Source: Planococcus circulans (GTDB taxonomy: Bacteria > Bacillota > Bacilli > Bacillales_A > Planococcaceae). From it: a DNA stretch of 64,000 nt. The stretch is from NCBI RefSeq assembly GCF_020023385.1, contig NZ_JAIQCL010000001.1, positions 62,001-126,000 on the forward strand, read 5' to 3'. Made by a program: the position numbers and the translations under genes. Below the pieces are notes generated by a model that saw only the letters and a list, made by a program, of their open reading frames with translations, did no database searches and was not told the DNA's origin. How positions within the stretch are numbered: the first letter of the stretch is position 1; each line of letters opens with the position of its first letter. Positions 15,878 to 23,888 of the stretch are shown here, piece after piece.

Positions 15878-16636
15878 CTAAAAAGAATAGGATTCCCCGT
15901 CATCGGGAACCAATAGATTGGAAGACATGCCTTTTTCTTCCGCAAAATTTTTCAGTTCTTCCCGGGACAGAGTCCAATGATTGACTGCCTCCATATGGAC
16001 AGCGACAATTTCAGCTTCTGGAGCAGCTTTATGGACTGAGTAGACATCTTCTTTCCCCATGACCAGAGACCCCCCTTCCAAAAATTGATTGTCTCCAGCG
16101 TTGACGACAATCACTTCCGGATTATGAGCATCGATTTCTTCCTGAACGGCTTGATACCATACTGTGTCTCCTGCTATATACAAGGTTTTTTCATCCGGAT
16201 GTTTGAGGACCACGCCACATACGTTTCCTGCAAGCTTCAGGACTTCTCCTCTTCCATGCTCCCCTTTTGTCTTGATCAATTGAATGCCTTCAAAGACGGT
16301 ATCTCCTTGCAAGACTTCCACATTCGTGAAGCCGGCTTTTTGTACTTCTTTCGCGTCTTCTTCATTTTGAGTGAATAACTTAATCTCTTTCGGCAATGCC
16401 TCTTTTGCAGCGTCATCCCAATGATCCAAGTGCAAATGGGTGACAATTACGGCATCTGCATCGATAATATCTTCAATGGACACCGGAAGTCCGACCAAGG
16501 GATTTTTCTGGTCTTGTCTGGCTGAATTCGGAAATGGCGGATAAACCTCTTTTTCGGCTAAAAATGGATCAACTAAAAATGTTTTGCCAGCGTACTCTAC
16601 AACCAGCGTGGCATTTCGAATATGGTGTATATTCAT
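15878..16636 (-). CDS. MBL-fold metallo-hydrolase
   Basis: 252 residues. The metal-binding motif is THLHLDHWDD, giving His67, His69, Asp71 and His72; later His residues occur in KGEHGRG and AVHMEAVNHW. The layout (VDPFL near 22, ETLYIAGDTVWY near 150) fits the UlaG-like/YtkL-like hydrolase group rather than true beta-lactamases. Substrate unknown. It is divergent from an Lrp-type regulator gene 117 bp away, which may control it. Confidence 0.85.
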   Translation of the reverse strand: MNIHHIRNATLVVEYAGKTFLVDPFLAEKEVYPPFPNSARQDQKNPLVGLPVSIEDIIDADAVIVTHLHLDHWDDAAKEALPKEIKLFTQNEEDAKEVQKAGFTNVEVLQGDTVFEGIQLIKTKGEHGRGEVLKLAGNVCGVVLKHPDEKTLYIAGDTVWYQAVQEEIDAHNPEVIVVNAGDNQFLEGGSLVMGKEDVYSVHKAAPEAEIVAVHMEAVNHWTLSREELKNFAEEKGMSSNLLVPDDGESYSF

Positions 16637-16753
16637 CTGTACAGCTCCTTTTGTTGAATGTGAACCCAGTATACATGTTAACCGATTCGGAAATACAGAG
16701 GATGGATGAAGTCTTTTTGCCGTTTTACTTTATTTGTGAAAGGATTTGAAAAA

Positions 16754-17167
16754 ATGTTGGATCACACCGATTTACATATTCTTGATGAACTATCGAGAAA
16801 TAGCCGTATTACAATGAAAGAGTTAGGTCAAAAAATTCACCTGAGTGGACCTGCAACGTCCGCACGTGTAGAAAAATTAGAATCAAGCGGCATCATCGAA
16901 GGCTATACTGTCCAGATCAACCAAGTGAAAATGGGTTATCCTGTGCATGCAATGATCAGCATCATTACAGAAAACAGGGATCATCAGCCTTATTTATCTT
17001 TCCTGAAAACCCAGGAATCATTTGTGATAAACAACTACAAGATAAGCGGGGATAGCTGCTATCTTCTTGAATGCAAATTCCCATCCAATGAACAGCTGGA
17101 TGATTTTCTGATTGATTTGAACAAACATGTAAATTATCGATTATCACTTGTTATCAATAAGCAGTAG
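16754..17167 (+). CDS. Lrp/AsnC family transcriptional regulator
   Basis: 137 residues from an ATG with AAAGGAT upstream; an earlier in-frame ATG at 16706 adds a hydrophobic leader unlike the family and is rejected. The N-terminal winged helix (DLHILDELSRNSRITMKELGQKI) is followed by a RAM-like ligand domain (HAMISIITENRD). It is divergently placed next to the metallo-hydrolase gene and is a candidate regulator of it. The effector is unknown, though amino acids are typical. Confidence 0.85.
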   Translation: MLDHTDLHILDELSRNSRITMKELGQKIHLSGPATSARVEKLESSGIIEGYTVQINQVKMGYPVHAMISIITENRDHQPYLSFLKTQESFVINNYKISGDSCYLLECKFPSNEQLDDFLIDLNKHVNYRLSLVINKQ

Positions 17168-17190
17168 ATTCTTCTGGTTGCATCATCAGC

Positions 17191-17889
17191 TCACGTTTTT
17201 CGCTCCTCCAGCAAAAGCACCAGATAACTGACCTCCCGCTGAAAGTCCCAATCCACAAAAAGGTCCAACACCTGGCCATTCAGGATGGATTCCAAATTGA
17301 ATAATTGAGTGATCCGCAATTCCAAGGGCCGTTTGGCCAAGCGCAGTTCTTCCGTGATTCCATTCTCGACCAGTTTCTTTTCAATATCTATAAGGATACC
17401 GATGCGTTCGATCAGCAGAATCTGGTCGCTCAACCAATAGAAATTCGTCTGATCCGGTATTCTTTGGGTACTCATGCTGTTGAGGAGAATGATTTCCCGC
17501 AATGTGTCTTCATCGACTCGCTTTGGCCAAGGAAATTCCTCATGCAGGCTGTCCTTTTCCATAGTCGCAATCAGCATGCCGCTCCTCTTGGAGAGATTCC
17601 AGTCAGCATACAGATTAGTTAATTTCCCTTTGCTATACGCCTGCAGCCCGGTCAGTAGATCCGCTTTTACCGAATCGATCAGTAAATCCCTTATTTCCAA
17701 AACTTTATTCCATTGGCCTTTCTCCACAAACATTTTTTCGGACGGCAAGATAAAACCGTTCAAGTGGATCAGGAGGAATGGAGGGCGAAGAGTGACTATC
17801 ACCTGCTCCGGTTTCTCCCCGAAATGCTCTTCCAGGAATTTTTCGATATAGTGAGAAATTAATGGTTGGCTATGCGGTTCACGCGTCAT
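17191..17889 (-). CDS. tandem DUF2294 (YbcI-like) protein
   Basis: 232 residues that look like two copies of the roughly 110-residue DUF2294 domain: residues ~9-112 and ~150-230. The segment KLTNLYADWNLSKRSGMLIATME in copy 1 parallels LDLFVDWDFQREVSYLVLLLE in copy 2. Bacillus YbcI is a single copy. The family has no firm function. A strong AAGGAGGGG ribosome site precedes the ATG, and a hairpin terminator-like structure lies about 100 nt upstream. Confidence 0.7.
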   Translation of the reverse strand: MTREPHSQPLISHYIEKFLEEHFGEKPEQVIVTLRPPFLLIHLNGFILPSEKMFVEKGQWNKVLEIRDLLIDSVKADLLTGLQAYSKGKLTNLYADWNLSKRSGMLIATMEKDSLHEEFPWPKRVDEDTLREIILLNSMSTQRIPDQTNFYWLSDQILLIERIGILIDIEKKLVENGITEELRLAKRPLELRITQLFNLESILNGQVLDLFVDWDFQREVSYLVLLLEERKT

Positions 17890-17984
17890 CAGAAGCCCCT
17901 CCTTTTCATTCTCTTGAGCGATCGAATTATCCGTCAGCAGAAGAGTGAAATCAATGATTTCCCTGGTTACCAGCCTGCTATAAA

Positions 17985-18029
17985 AAATACCGCCAAAAAG
18001 AATGAAACATTCTTTTTGGCGGTATTTCC
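17985..18029 (-). terminator. hairpin terminator or attenuator
   Basis: AAATACCGCCAAAAAGAATG pairs with its complement; the minus-strand side is followed by a T run (ATTTTTTATAG). It sits about 100 nt ahead of the DUF2294 gene and ~275 nt behind the VOC gene, so it is either a backup terminator or a leader attenuator. Confidence 0.6.
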
Positions 18030-18247
18030 AGCTCTATTGTCCGGAATACTTGGCCACTCCATTGAAATTTTCTCTTCTTAGCTATAAATTGCCCTGTTGA
18101 TTTCTTTATCTAAACTTTATCTTGAATTTTCTGTGAAGTAAAGAAAACTGTTTTTATTGCTTTGCCACTGCACTATTTCAGTTTCCAGATGAATCGATAA
18201 AGTTATTATTGACGCCGTACTCGAAAAAATCATTTAACAAACGATAG

Positions 18248-18286
18248 CAAAAAACCATCCTTCAGCTGAAAGATGGTTTTTTTTGA
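18248..18286. terminator. terminator of the ArsR-VOC operon
   Basis: AAAAACCATC / GATGGTTTTT with an inner TTCAGCTGAA loop, directly after the VOC stop codon; T and A runs on both sides. Confidence 0.8.
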
Positions 18287-18304
18287 TTGTTTATACGCTT
18301 GCAA

Positions 18305-18691
18305 TTACAGCATTTGCGCAATCTGAATCAAATTTCCGCACGTATCATCCAAGACAGCGATTTTGACATTGCCCATCTCTGTCGGCTCTATAGTGAATTT
18401 TACACCTTGATCCAGCAATCGTTCATACTCTTTCTGCACATCTTCAACTCCGAACATTGTAGCCGGAATGCCGTCCGCAAATATCTTCTGCTGGTATTCT
18501 TTGGCGGCAGGATGGTTATTCGGTTCAAGGACAAGCTCCGTCCCTTGTTGATTGTCCGGAGAAACAAGTGTAATCCACCTGAATTCCCCCATTGGGATAT
18601 CATTCTTTTCGATGAAGCCAAGTGTTTCCGTATAAAATTTCAAAGCCTTGTCCTGATCTTCGACAAATAAACTGGTTACAAGTATGTTCAT
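18305..18691 (-). CDS. VOC superfamily (glyoxalase-like) protein
   Basis: 128 residues in two beta-alpha-beta modules: LFVEDQDKALKFYTETLGF near 8 and the C-terminal VKIAVLDDTCGNLIQI. It resembles the YurT/bleomycin-resistance-like VOC group. Metal ligands cannot be assigned with confidence, so enzyme or binding role is open. It follows the ArsR gene by 40 bp on the same strand, with GGAGG before its ATG, and is probably the structural gene controlled by that repressor. Confidence 0.85.
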   Translation of the reverse strand: MNILVTSLFVEDQDKALKFYTETLGFIEKNDIPMGEFRWITLVSPDNQQGTELVLEPNNHPAAKEYQQKIFADGIPATMFGVEDVQKEYERLLDQGVKFTIEPTEMGNVKIAVLDDTCGNLIQIAQML

Positions 18692-18731
18692 CCTGTTTTG
18701 CCTCCTTCATCTGAATAGATGCTTCCGTAGC

Positions 18732-19007
18732 TTACTCGAGCCAATCCTCCAGCAAATTTCTCAATGGCTCTTTGTTGAAAGTCAATACCCGGTATTTCCC
18801 CTTTCTTGTTGTTTTCACCAGCTCTGCTTCATCCAATAGGGATAGATGTTTGGCAATTGCCTGCCGTGAAATGTCGAGATCGTGTTTGGTGATCAGACGA
18901 ATCGTCAGTTCATATAAAGTCATTTCGGTGCGTTCAGATAATTCGTCCAGTATCAGCCTACGTGTCGAGTCGTTGAGTGCTCTGAATACCGCATCTTTAT
19001 TCTCCAT
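18732..19007 (-). CDS. ArsR-family winged-helix repressor
   Basis: 91 residues starting at MENKDAVFRALND, which matches the usual N-terminus of this family; a longer in-frame extension reads a hydrophobic stretch and is rejected. The recognition part is LDISRQAIAKHLSLLDEAELVKTTRKGKYRVL. No clear metal-binding cysteines are present, so it is probably not an arsenic sensor but one of the stress-type ArsR regulators. There is no ribosome site, and a consensus promoter ends six bases before the ATG, so the message is apparently leaderless. Confidence 0.85.
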   Translation of the reverse strand: MENKDAVFRALNDSTRRLILDELSERTEMTLYELTIRLITKHDLDISRQAIAKHLSLLDEAELVKTTRKGKYRVLTFNKEPLRNLLEDWLE

Positions 19008-19013
19008 ACATTT

Positions 19014-19043
19014 ATTATAAGCAACCTTTTGGTTGCATGTCAA
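19014..19043 (-). promoter_or_regulatory. consensus promoter with operator in the spacer
   Basis: On the minus strand TTGACA (19038-19043), an 18-bp spacer and TATAAT (19014-19019) are both perfect consensus. The spacer holds the palindrome GCAACC-AAAA-GGTTGC (19021-19036), an ideal repressor site. Transcription should start at or within a base of the ArsR ATG at 19007. Confidence 0.8.
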
Positions 19044-19094
19044 CAAAAAAATGACCATACATATATAGACATCCGGTCTCATCACTCATTGTAT

Positions 19095-19553
19095 TCAGCG
19101 CTTCTGATACGTCAGTTCCCAATAAATCATGTCCTCTGAATCCCTCGTTTTTTTCATGCCGACCTTTTCCAGCACACGGATGGATCCAATATTGTCCCAG
19201 TTGGTTTCTGCAATCACTTTTTTTACCGCCATCTCATTAAATGCCCAAGCCACAAGCCCTTCGACTGCTTCTGTTGCATACCCTTTTCCCCAATAGGTTT
19301 CGAGGAATCCGTAGCCTACTTCCACTTCATGTCCGGAGTTCGGCTTCCCTTTAAACCCTGCATCTCCGATTATCACCCCATCTGATTTCTGTAGAACCAA
19401 CCAGCTGCCCCACCCATACAATGCTGGATCGTCGCCAAGCTCTTTTAGATGTTTGGCGATTTCAGCACCGTTGTCATAGTTTTGAGTTTCTATGATCTTT
19501 TGTGAATGGCTGTCACAAGGAATCATGATTAACCGTAAAGTCTCTATTTTCAT
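19095..19553 (-). CDS. GNAT family N-acetyltransferase (RimJ/RimL-like)
   Basis: 152 residues from the ATG preceded by GGAGGGGGA; the ATG 30 bases upstream lacks this spacing. The segments ETLRLIMIP, VEVGYGFLETYWGKGYATEAVEGLVAWAF and NIGSIRVLEKVGMKKTRD are hallmarks of the RimJ/RimL branch, which acetylates protein N-termini or small amines. Acceptor unknown. Its upstream neighbour on the same strand is an MFS transporter gene 65 bp away. Confidence 0.88.
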   Translation of the reverse strand: MKIETLRLIMIPCDSHSQKIIETQNYDNGAEIAKHLKELGDDPALYGWGSWLVLQKSDGVIIGDAGFKGKPNSGHEVEVGYGFLETYWGKGYATEAVEGLVAWAFNEMAVKKVIAETNWDNIGSIRVLEKVGMKKTRDSEDMIYWELTYQKR

Positions 19554-19617
19554 CTTTTGCTCCCCCTCCAATCCGATTAACATTATTCGTGTTCAGTCTG
19601 TCTGGCATTGATACACC

Positions 19618-20862
19618 TCATGCCAGTGTTTCTTCAAGTGCCTCATTCTCTTCCTCATACCATCTGGAATACTTCGGGTTCAACACAGCGATGGAATACA
19701 GGAATGCTGTGATCAGCATAATGACTGCAAGAGATCCAATGGTCAATTTCAATGACACAAAATCAGCAAGGAAACCGATTGCCAATATGAAAAAGATCTG
19801 AAATACGCTTTGGAGCAGCCCAAAAATGCTCGTCACTCTGCCCATCACAGCAACTGCAATATTGTTTTGATAAAAAGTCATGATGCCTGCATTCAAAAAG
19901 ACATTAAAGAAACCAAGTATGACAAAGCCGACTGTAACCGAGGCAAAAGACCAGGAAAACGCGTAGATGACATAGCCGGCAGTCATCATCAGCAAGCCAG
20001 TTACAATCATATATCGGATCGTGATTTTATTCGAAAACAGCGATAGCAATAGCGCACCGCTCACTGAACCGAGACCCGTAATGCTGATCAGCAGCGTATA
20101 TTCTACATCGGTCAGGCCAATCACCTGCTGGGTAAAGACAACTTCCTGAACATCCATCGCAAAAGAAAAGAGCATCACTGCCAGAAAACCCAGGTAGATG
20201 GCCGTAACGTATTTCCTGTCAGCCATAAATCCGTAGACCACTGTAAAGTCCTTCGCGATTTGAGCAGGTGTCAAAGCAGGAATATCCGCCTGATCAATTT
20301 TCTCCGTTTCAGGCAAAACGATCAAGAGCAGGGCAGCAAGCAAGAAGAATCCGGCGTTAAGCCACATGGTCACTGAGATGTTGCTCAGTAATATAAACGC
20401 GCCTCCTATAGCCGGTCCGATGATAAAAGCTCCCGACGATGTGAATGACCGCAGCGAGTTGAATCGTTTTCTTTTTTGCGGTGATACCAGCATGGTAATA
20501 TAGGTCATTGAAGCTGGGCCAAAAAACGATTTGGCAACACTGAGAACAACAAGAATCGCGTACACCGTTGAAAGATTCGGTGCCAGGGGAATCAACGCGA
20601 TAAACAACGCCCTTGCAATCAGGGTCACCAATACGATTTTTTTCTTGCTTCGATAATCGATGAAACTGCCGGTCCAAAACTTCGTCACGATATTGGTCAA
20701 AGGTCCGATTATCCATAGCCCTGCTACAGCGGCTGCCGAAGCGGTCATCTGGTAAACCATGATGTTAATCGCAACCAGGTAAATGAAATCTCCCACACTG
20801 GCGATGCCCAAAGAACCAAGGAGAATCGAAGGTGTTTTCCATTCGTTTAGATTTTGTTTCAA
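19618..20862 (-). CDS. MFS transporter
   Basis: 414 residues and about 12 helices. The opening ILLGSLGIASVGDFIYLVAIN and the early loop SFIDYRSKKKIVLVT correspond to the MFS_3/enterobactin-exporter-like group; the central loop (about 190-215) is short. The start is TTG after GGGGG. It may export a drug or small metabolite; no regulator is adjacent. The C-terminus is acidic (EEENEALEETLA). Confidence 0.82.
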   Translation of the reverse strand: MKQNLNEWKTPSILLGSLGIASVGDFIYLVAINIMVYQMTASAAAVAGLWIIGPLTNIVTKFWTGSFIDYRSKKKIVLVTLIARALFIALIPLAPNLSTVYAILVVLSVAKSFFGPASMTYITMLVSPQKRKRFNSLRSFTSSGAFIIGPAIGGAFILLSNISVTMWLNAGFFLLAALLLIVLPETEKIDQADIPALTPAQIAKDFTVVYGFMADRKYVTAIYLGFLAVMLFSFAMDVQEVVFTQQVIGLTDVEYTLLISITGLGSVSGALLLSLFSNKITIRYMIVTGLLMMTAGYVIYAFSWSFASVTVGFVILGFFNVFLNAGIMTFYQNNIAVAVMGRVTSIFGLLQSVFQIFFILAIGFLADFVSLKLTIGSLAVIMLITAFLYSIAVLNPKYSRWYEEENEALEETLA

Positions 20863-20927
20863 AGTATTTCCCCCTATAGCTACTGCGAAATTCCTCTGAT
20901 GAGCAAGCGTCTAAGACTTGCTCCCGG

Positions 20928-21338
20928 TTAGAGCGTCTCCTTATCCCTTCTATTTTCCGGCTGCTTCAGCCAATGGCGCAGGCCTTTGCCTGCCAATGGC
21001 TCATCGTTATACCGGGGAATCACATGAAAATGGCTGTGGCCGATCGACTGATTTGAAGCCGCGCCTACATTCCAGCCCAATGTATAGCCATCCGGTGAAA
21101 ATTCATTGTCCAAGTATTCCCTGGCCAGTTTCAACAAGTCGTATGTATCGTTCCATTCCTCTTTCGTTAAATCAAATGTTAGGGTGCGATGCTGCTTTGG
21201 GACGATCACACCACTTCCCTCCAATACATCCTGTTGTTTCGCATGCTGCAGAAAATAGCAGCTCGTATTCTCCAACACAATCTTTTGGTTCGGGTCTTTA
21301 TGAGGATCACAAAATGGACAACTCGTTTCGTTAGACAT
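20928..21338 (-). CDS. HIT family protein
   Basis: 136 residues. The histidine triad is GHSHFHVIPR (His101, His103, His105), and the N-terminal CPFCDP supplies two of the usual zinc-binding cysteines. HIT proteins hydrolyse nucleotide phosphoramidates or dinucleoside polyphosphates. It starts with ATG after AAAGGTTGG and stands alone. Confidence 0.88.
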   Translation of the reverse strand: MSNETSCPFCDPHKDPNQKIVLENTSCYFLQHAKQQDVLEGSGVIVPKQHRTLTFDLTKEEWNDTYDLLKLAREYLDNEFSPDGYTLGWNVGAASNQSIGHSHFHVIPRYNDEPLAGKGLRHWLKQPENRRDKETL

Positions 21339-21489
21339 GATTTACCAACCTTTCTGATTTTGTTATTTCCATTTGGTCTGTGAATTTAAATTTCGTCAAG
21401 TTAACGTTCAGCTTCTGAAAAATCCCTTTCAACAAAAAGCGAGAAGCAGTTCCAAGTCTTCCGGATAATCATGGTGCATTGTTAAATTA

Positions 21490-21888
21490 TCAGCAGCAGA
21501 ACAGAGCCTGTATTTTTCTAGCTACTTCCTTTGGTTTTACATCAAATGCGTTTAACTTGCTAATATCTACCCACACAGGTAAATATGTGCCTCGGTTTCT
21601 GCTATCGTCATTAAATTCTTCACCATTCCCCGAACCAAACTCACCGTCTACTATTGTGGCGAGAAAAAAATACTGGGTTCCATGAAAATCGATCTTCACA
21701 AAACATTCCTGAATTTCAACTTCAAGCCCGGTTTCTTCCATTGCTTCTCTTTTTGCTGTAATTTCCGGAGTTTCGCTATCTTCTATTCCACCGCCTGGAA
21801 AAACATAATATGTGTTTCCGTTTTTCACTCGTTTAATGAGACCTAATTTGTTATGTTTTATCAATATCACTGCACTGCAATCCCTCAT
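21490..21888 (-). CDS. Nudix hydrolase
   Basis: 132 residues. The Nudix box G-x5-E-x7-REAMEETG begins at GGGIEDSE near residue 32 and holds all the metal-binding glutamates. The N-terminus (CSAVILIKHNKLGLIKR) suggests an 8-oxo-dGTPase or NUDIX_4-like member. Substrate not deducible. ATG after GGCAGGTGA. Confidence 0.88.
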   Translation of the reverse strand: MRDCSAVILIKHNKLGLIKRVKNGNTYYVFPGGGIEDSETPEITAKREAMEETGLEVEIQECFVKIDFHGTQYFFLATIVDGEFGSGNGEEFNDDSRNRGTYLPVWVDISKLNAFDVKPKEVARKIQALFCC

Positions 21889-22004
21889 CGTTCACCTGCC
21901 TTCTTCATTTCCTGATTCGCCTAATTATTGTATACTCTGTTGATAAGAGTGATGCCTTAGCAAAATAAATTTCTAGAGATAATTGTTTAGAGGAGGGGAA
22001 GCCT

Positions 22005-22241
22005 GTGGAAAATCGATTCGATCTCAGTTGGAAGAATAAAGAAGTGAGAATGTGGATTTACATCATGATCCCCACCGCAATCATCGGATTTTCCATTTTG
22101 ATTTTTGCAGACTATACATATCAATCTATTGCTTCCTTGGTGATTTTGAGTGCCTGGATTATTTTCTACTTTTGGCGTTTGAAATACAGAAAGAAAAAAA
22201 GACTCAAACTAACGAGTCCATCTCAAAGCGGCAGGCTTTGA
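22005..22241 (+). CDS. small membrane protein, two helices
   Basis: 78 residues from a GTG after AGAGGAGGGG. Helices near 16-34 and 39-57 are followed by a very basic tail (KYRKKKRLK). Its last 19 bases overlap the end of the convergent gene at 22223. No family recognised. Confidence 0.65.
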   Translation: MENRFDLSWKNKEVRMWIYIMIPTAIIGFSILIFADYTYQSIASLVILSAWIIFYFWRLKYRKKKRLKLTSPSQSGRL

Positions 22242-22405
22242 AAAAGTGAAATGGTGATGATGAATGCCGATAGGGTTCCGGCAGACAACAAGGTCAACAT
22301 CTTCGGCCATTGGATCTCTTTCGTTGGTTTTACCGCTTCTTTGGATACTGCAATCCAAATCGCTATTGACACTAATGCGATGATTCCGATCACTTCATTG
22401 GACAT
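22223..22405 (-). CDS. small membrane protein, two helices
   Basis: 60 residues from the ATG preceded by AAAGGAGATG; an upstream in-frame ATG lacks that site. Helices lie near 3-20 and 38-57. It overlaps the convergent gene by 19 bases at the 3' end. Function unknown. Confidence 0.65.
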   Translation of the reverse strand: MSNEVIGIIALVSIAIWIAVSKEAVKPTKEIQWPKMLTLLSAGTLSAFIITISLFQSLPL

Positions 22406-22540
22406 AGTAAACATCTCCTTTCTATCCATTATTTACTTTTAACATATTGTAGGTATGAATCTTCTCTATTCTTTTGCCGGTCTTCCATTGCTTTCATGGC
22501 CGTCAATCACAGAAGCTCGGCAACTGCCATTTTGAACCCT

Positions 22541-23026
22541 TCATTTTTTCTTCGGTCTATCCCTGATCAAACTCCAAACCAACCCTGCCAGAAAACAAAT
22601 CATCACCACCAAAATGAAAGTCAGTGGATTAAAGAAAATGTGATTCGAAAAGATAGTGAACAGGGAAAAATCTTCTGGATTGTCAAAAGCGTCTTTCGTT
22701 TCCACGATGTAGGAACGGAAATCATCTGCTTTTTTCAATGTGTAAACTGAGACTGTGACTACATAAACAGAGCTGATTAAAATCCCCAGCCAAATACTTC
22801 TCGAAGTAAGCCACTTGCTGGCAATCCGCATCGACAATTCAACAGTGCCGTACAGAAAGTACATGATGAATGGCATCAGAAAAAAAGGAATGACCAAAGT
22901 CGGATTTCCATTCCCACCTCCGAAGCCATCATTTTTTACAGGTTCACTTAAAGCGTTCATTCCGTAAAAAGCAGCAAGAGTAAGGATTGCGGAAAGCCAA
23001 TACAATAACATAAGCAGTTTGTACAT
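22541..23026 (-). CDS. membrane protein, four helices
   Basis: 161 residues with hydrophobic segments near 3-22, 44-62, 78-98 and 135-153 and a basic end (RDRPKKK). ATG after AAGGAGGAA. The region FDNPEDFSLFTIFSNHIFFNP is an extracytoplasmic or loop segment. No family recognised; it resembles DUF1648-type or other Bacillus membrane proteins only in general layout. Confidence 0.65.
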   Translation of the reverse strand: MYKLLMLLYWLSAILTLAAFYGMNALSEPVKNDGFGGGNGNPTLVIPFFLMPFIMYFLYGTVELSMRIASKWLTSRSIWLGILISSVYVVTVSVYTLKKADDFRSYIVETKDAFDNPEDFSLFTIFSNHIFFNPLTFILVVMICFLAGLVWSLIRDRPKKK

Positions 23027-23126
23027 ATTCTTCCTCCTTGCTGATCCAGCTTTTTACACCATATGGTTATATTCTCCATTTTCCGAAAGATTCCTTCCGG
23101 TTTGCATTAAATGAAACCTTATTTAG

Positions 23127-23163
23127 CTAAAAAAAGAAGAAGCGCATTTCAGCGCCTCTTCTC
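23127..23163 (-). terminator. intrinsic terminator
   Basis: GAAGAGGCGCTG pairs with CGCTTCTTC (minus strand), followed by TTTTTTT; downstream of the gene at 23181. Confidence 0.75.
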
Positions 23164-23180
23164 AACCAGTCACCAATCCA

Positions 23181-23630
23181 TCAAATTGCGTTCTTGGTGG
23201 TCATTGCTTTTAAACTACCTTCCGACTTCAGTAAACTGTTTGCTGCAAAAAATAAGAGCAGAGGTGGCACCAAAGTAAATAGCGACAAGATACTAGCCAG
23301 CGCAAGGAATGCGGCCGCAATTGATGGAAAAGTCGACAACATCACCAAACCGAACAAGCTGAAGAATACGGCGAAGACAATCATATAAAAAGGATAAATC
23401 AGAACATCTTCAGCAAAGAGGATCATCTCAGCCGCAAATTGGTCAGCCGAAACCGTGACTTCTCCTCTGTTCATATCCAGTTGCACTTTCGAATCATTTT
23501 GGAATAGTTCGACCAGCTGATCATGTACCCATGGGTTTTTCTCTAATGAGTTCAAAGATAATACCGAGCCAGCCAAAAGAGCCACCAATAGAATGATGGA
23601 TAGTGAAACCAATTTTCGTGTAGATTGCAT
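23181..23630 (-). CDS. membrane protein with signal-anchor and C-terminal helices
   Basis: 149 residues. A first helix (7-28) is followed by a polar, probably external region (30-70), then two more helices (72-95 and 103-132). ATG after AGGAGGTT. It is possibly an exported stress-related membrane protein; no family recognised. A terminator follows. Confidence 0.65.
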   Translation of the reverse strand: MQSTRKLVSLSIILLVALLAGSVLSLNSLEKNPWVHDQLVELFQNDSKVQLDMNRGEVTVSADQFAAEMILFAEDVLIYPFYMIVFAVFFSLFGLVMLSTFPSIAAAFLALASILSLFTLVPPLLLFFAANSLLKSEGSLKAMTTKNAI

Positions 23631-23845
23631 ACTGAACCTCCTACTGTTTAGTTAAGCCTTTGATAAGAACAGCATAACCGGTTTTGACATATAACTAATC
23701 AGCCTGAGGGGTGCTTGGAACTAAGACTTTAGATGTAGAGCCTGCATAACGTCTTTATAAGGGCAGTTACTTGTGGGGTTCACTTTAATACTGGCTCCGT
23801 TTTTTTGTCGCGATCAGATTGGTTTTTACCGAAACAATACAAAAG

Positions 23846-23876
23846 AGGAGAAGCATAAATGCAGCTTCTCCCCTTT
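23846..23876 (-). terminator. intrinsic terminator of the M1 peptidase gene
   Basis: GGAGAAGC pairs with GCTTCTCC on the minus strand, followed by TCTTTTG, 13 bases after the stop codon. Confidence 0.75.
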
Positions 23877-23888
23877 ACCTATTATTTA

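Larger units (their letters stand above)
17890..18304. other. gene-free stretch with two hairpins
   Basis: Apart from the hairpins at 17985-18029 and 18248-18286 I find no open frame with a ribosome site, no tRNA and no known riboswitch. The sequence between them is A/T-rich. Confidence 0.5.

Noticed and set aside
16706-16753. Upstream ATG for the Lrp-type regulator
   Set aside because: Adds a non-family leader and lacks a ribosome site; ATG 16754 has AAAGGAT.
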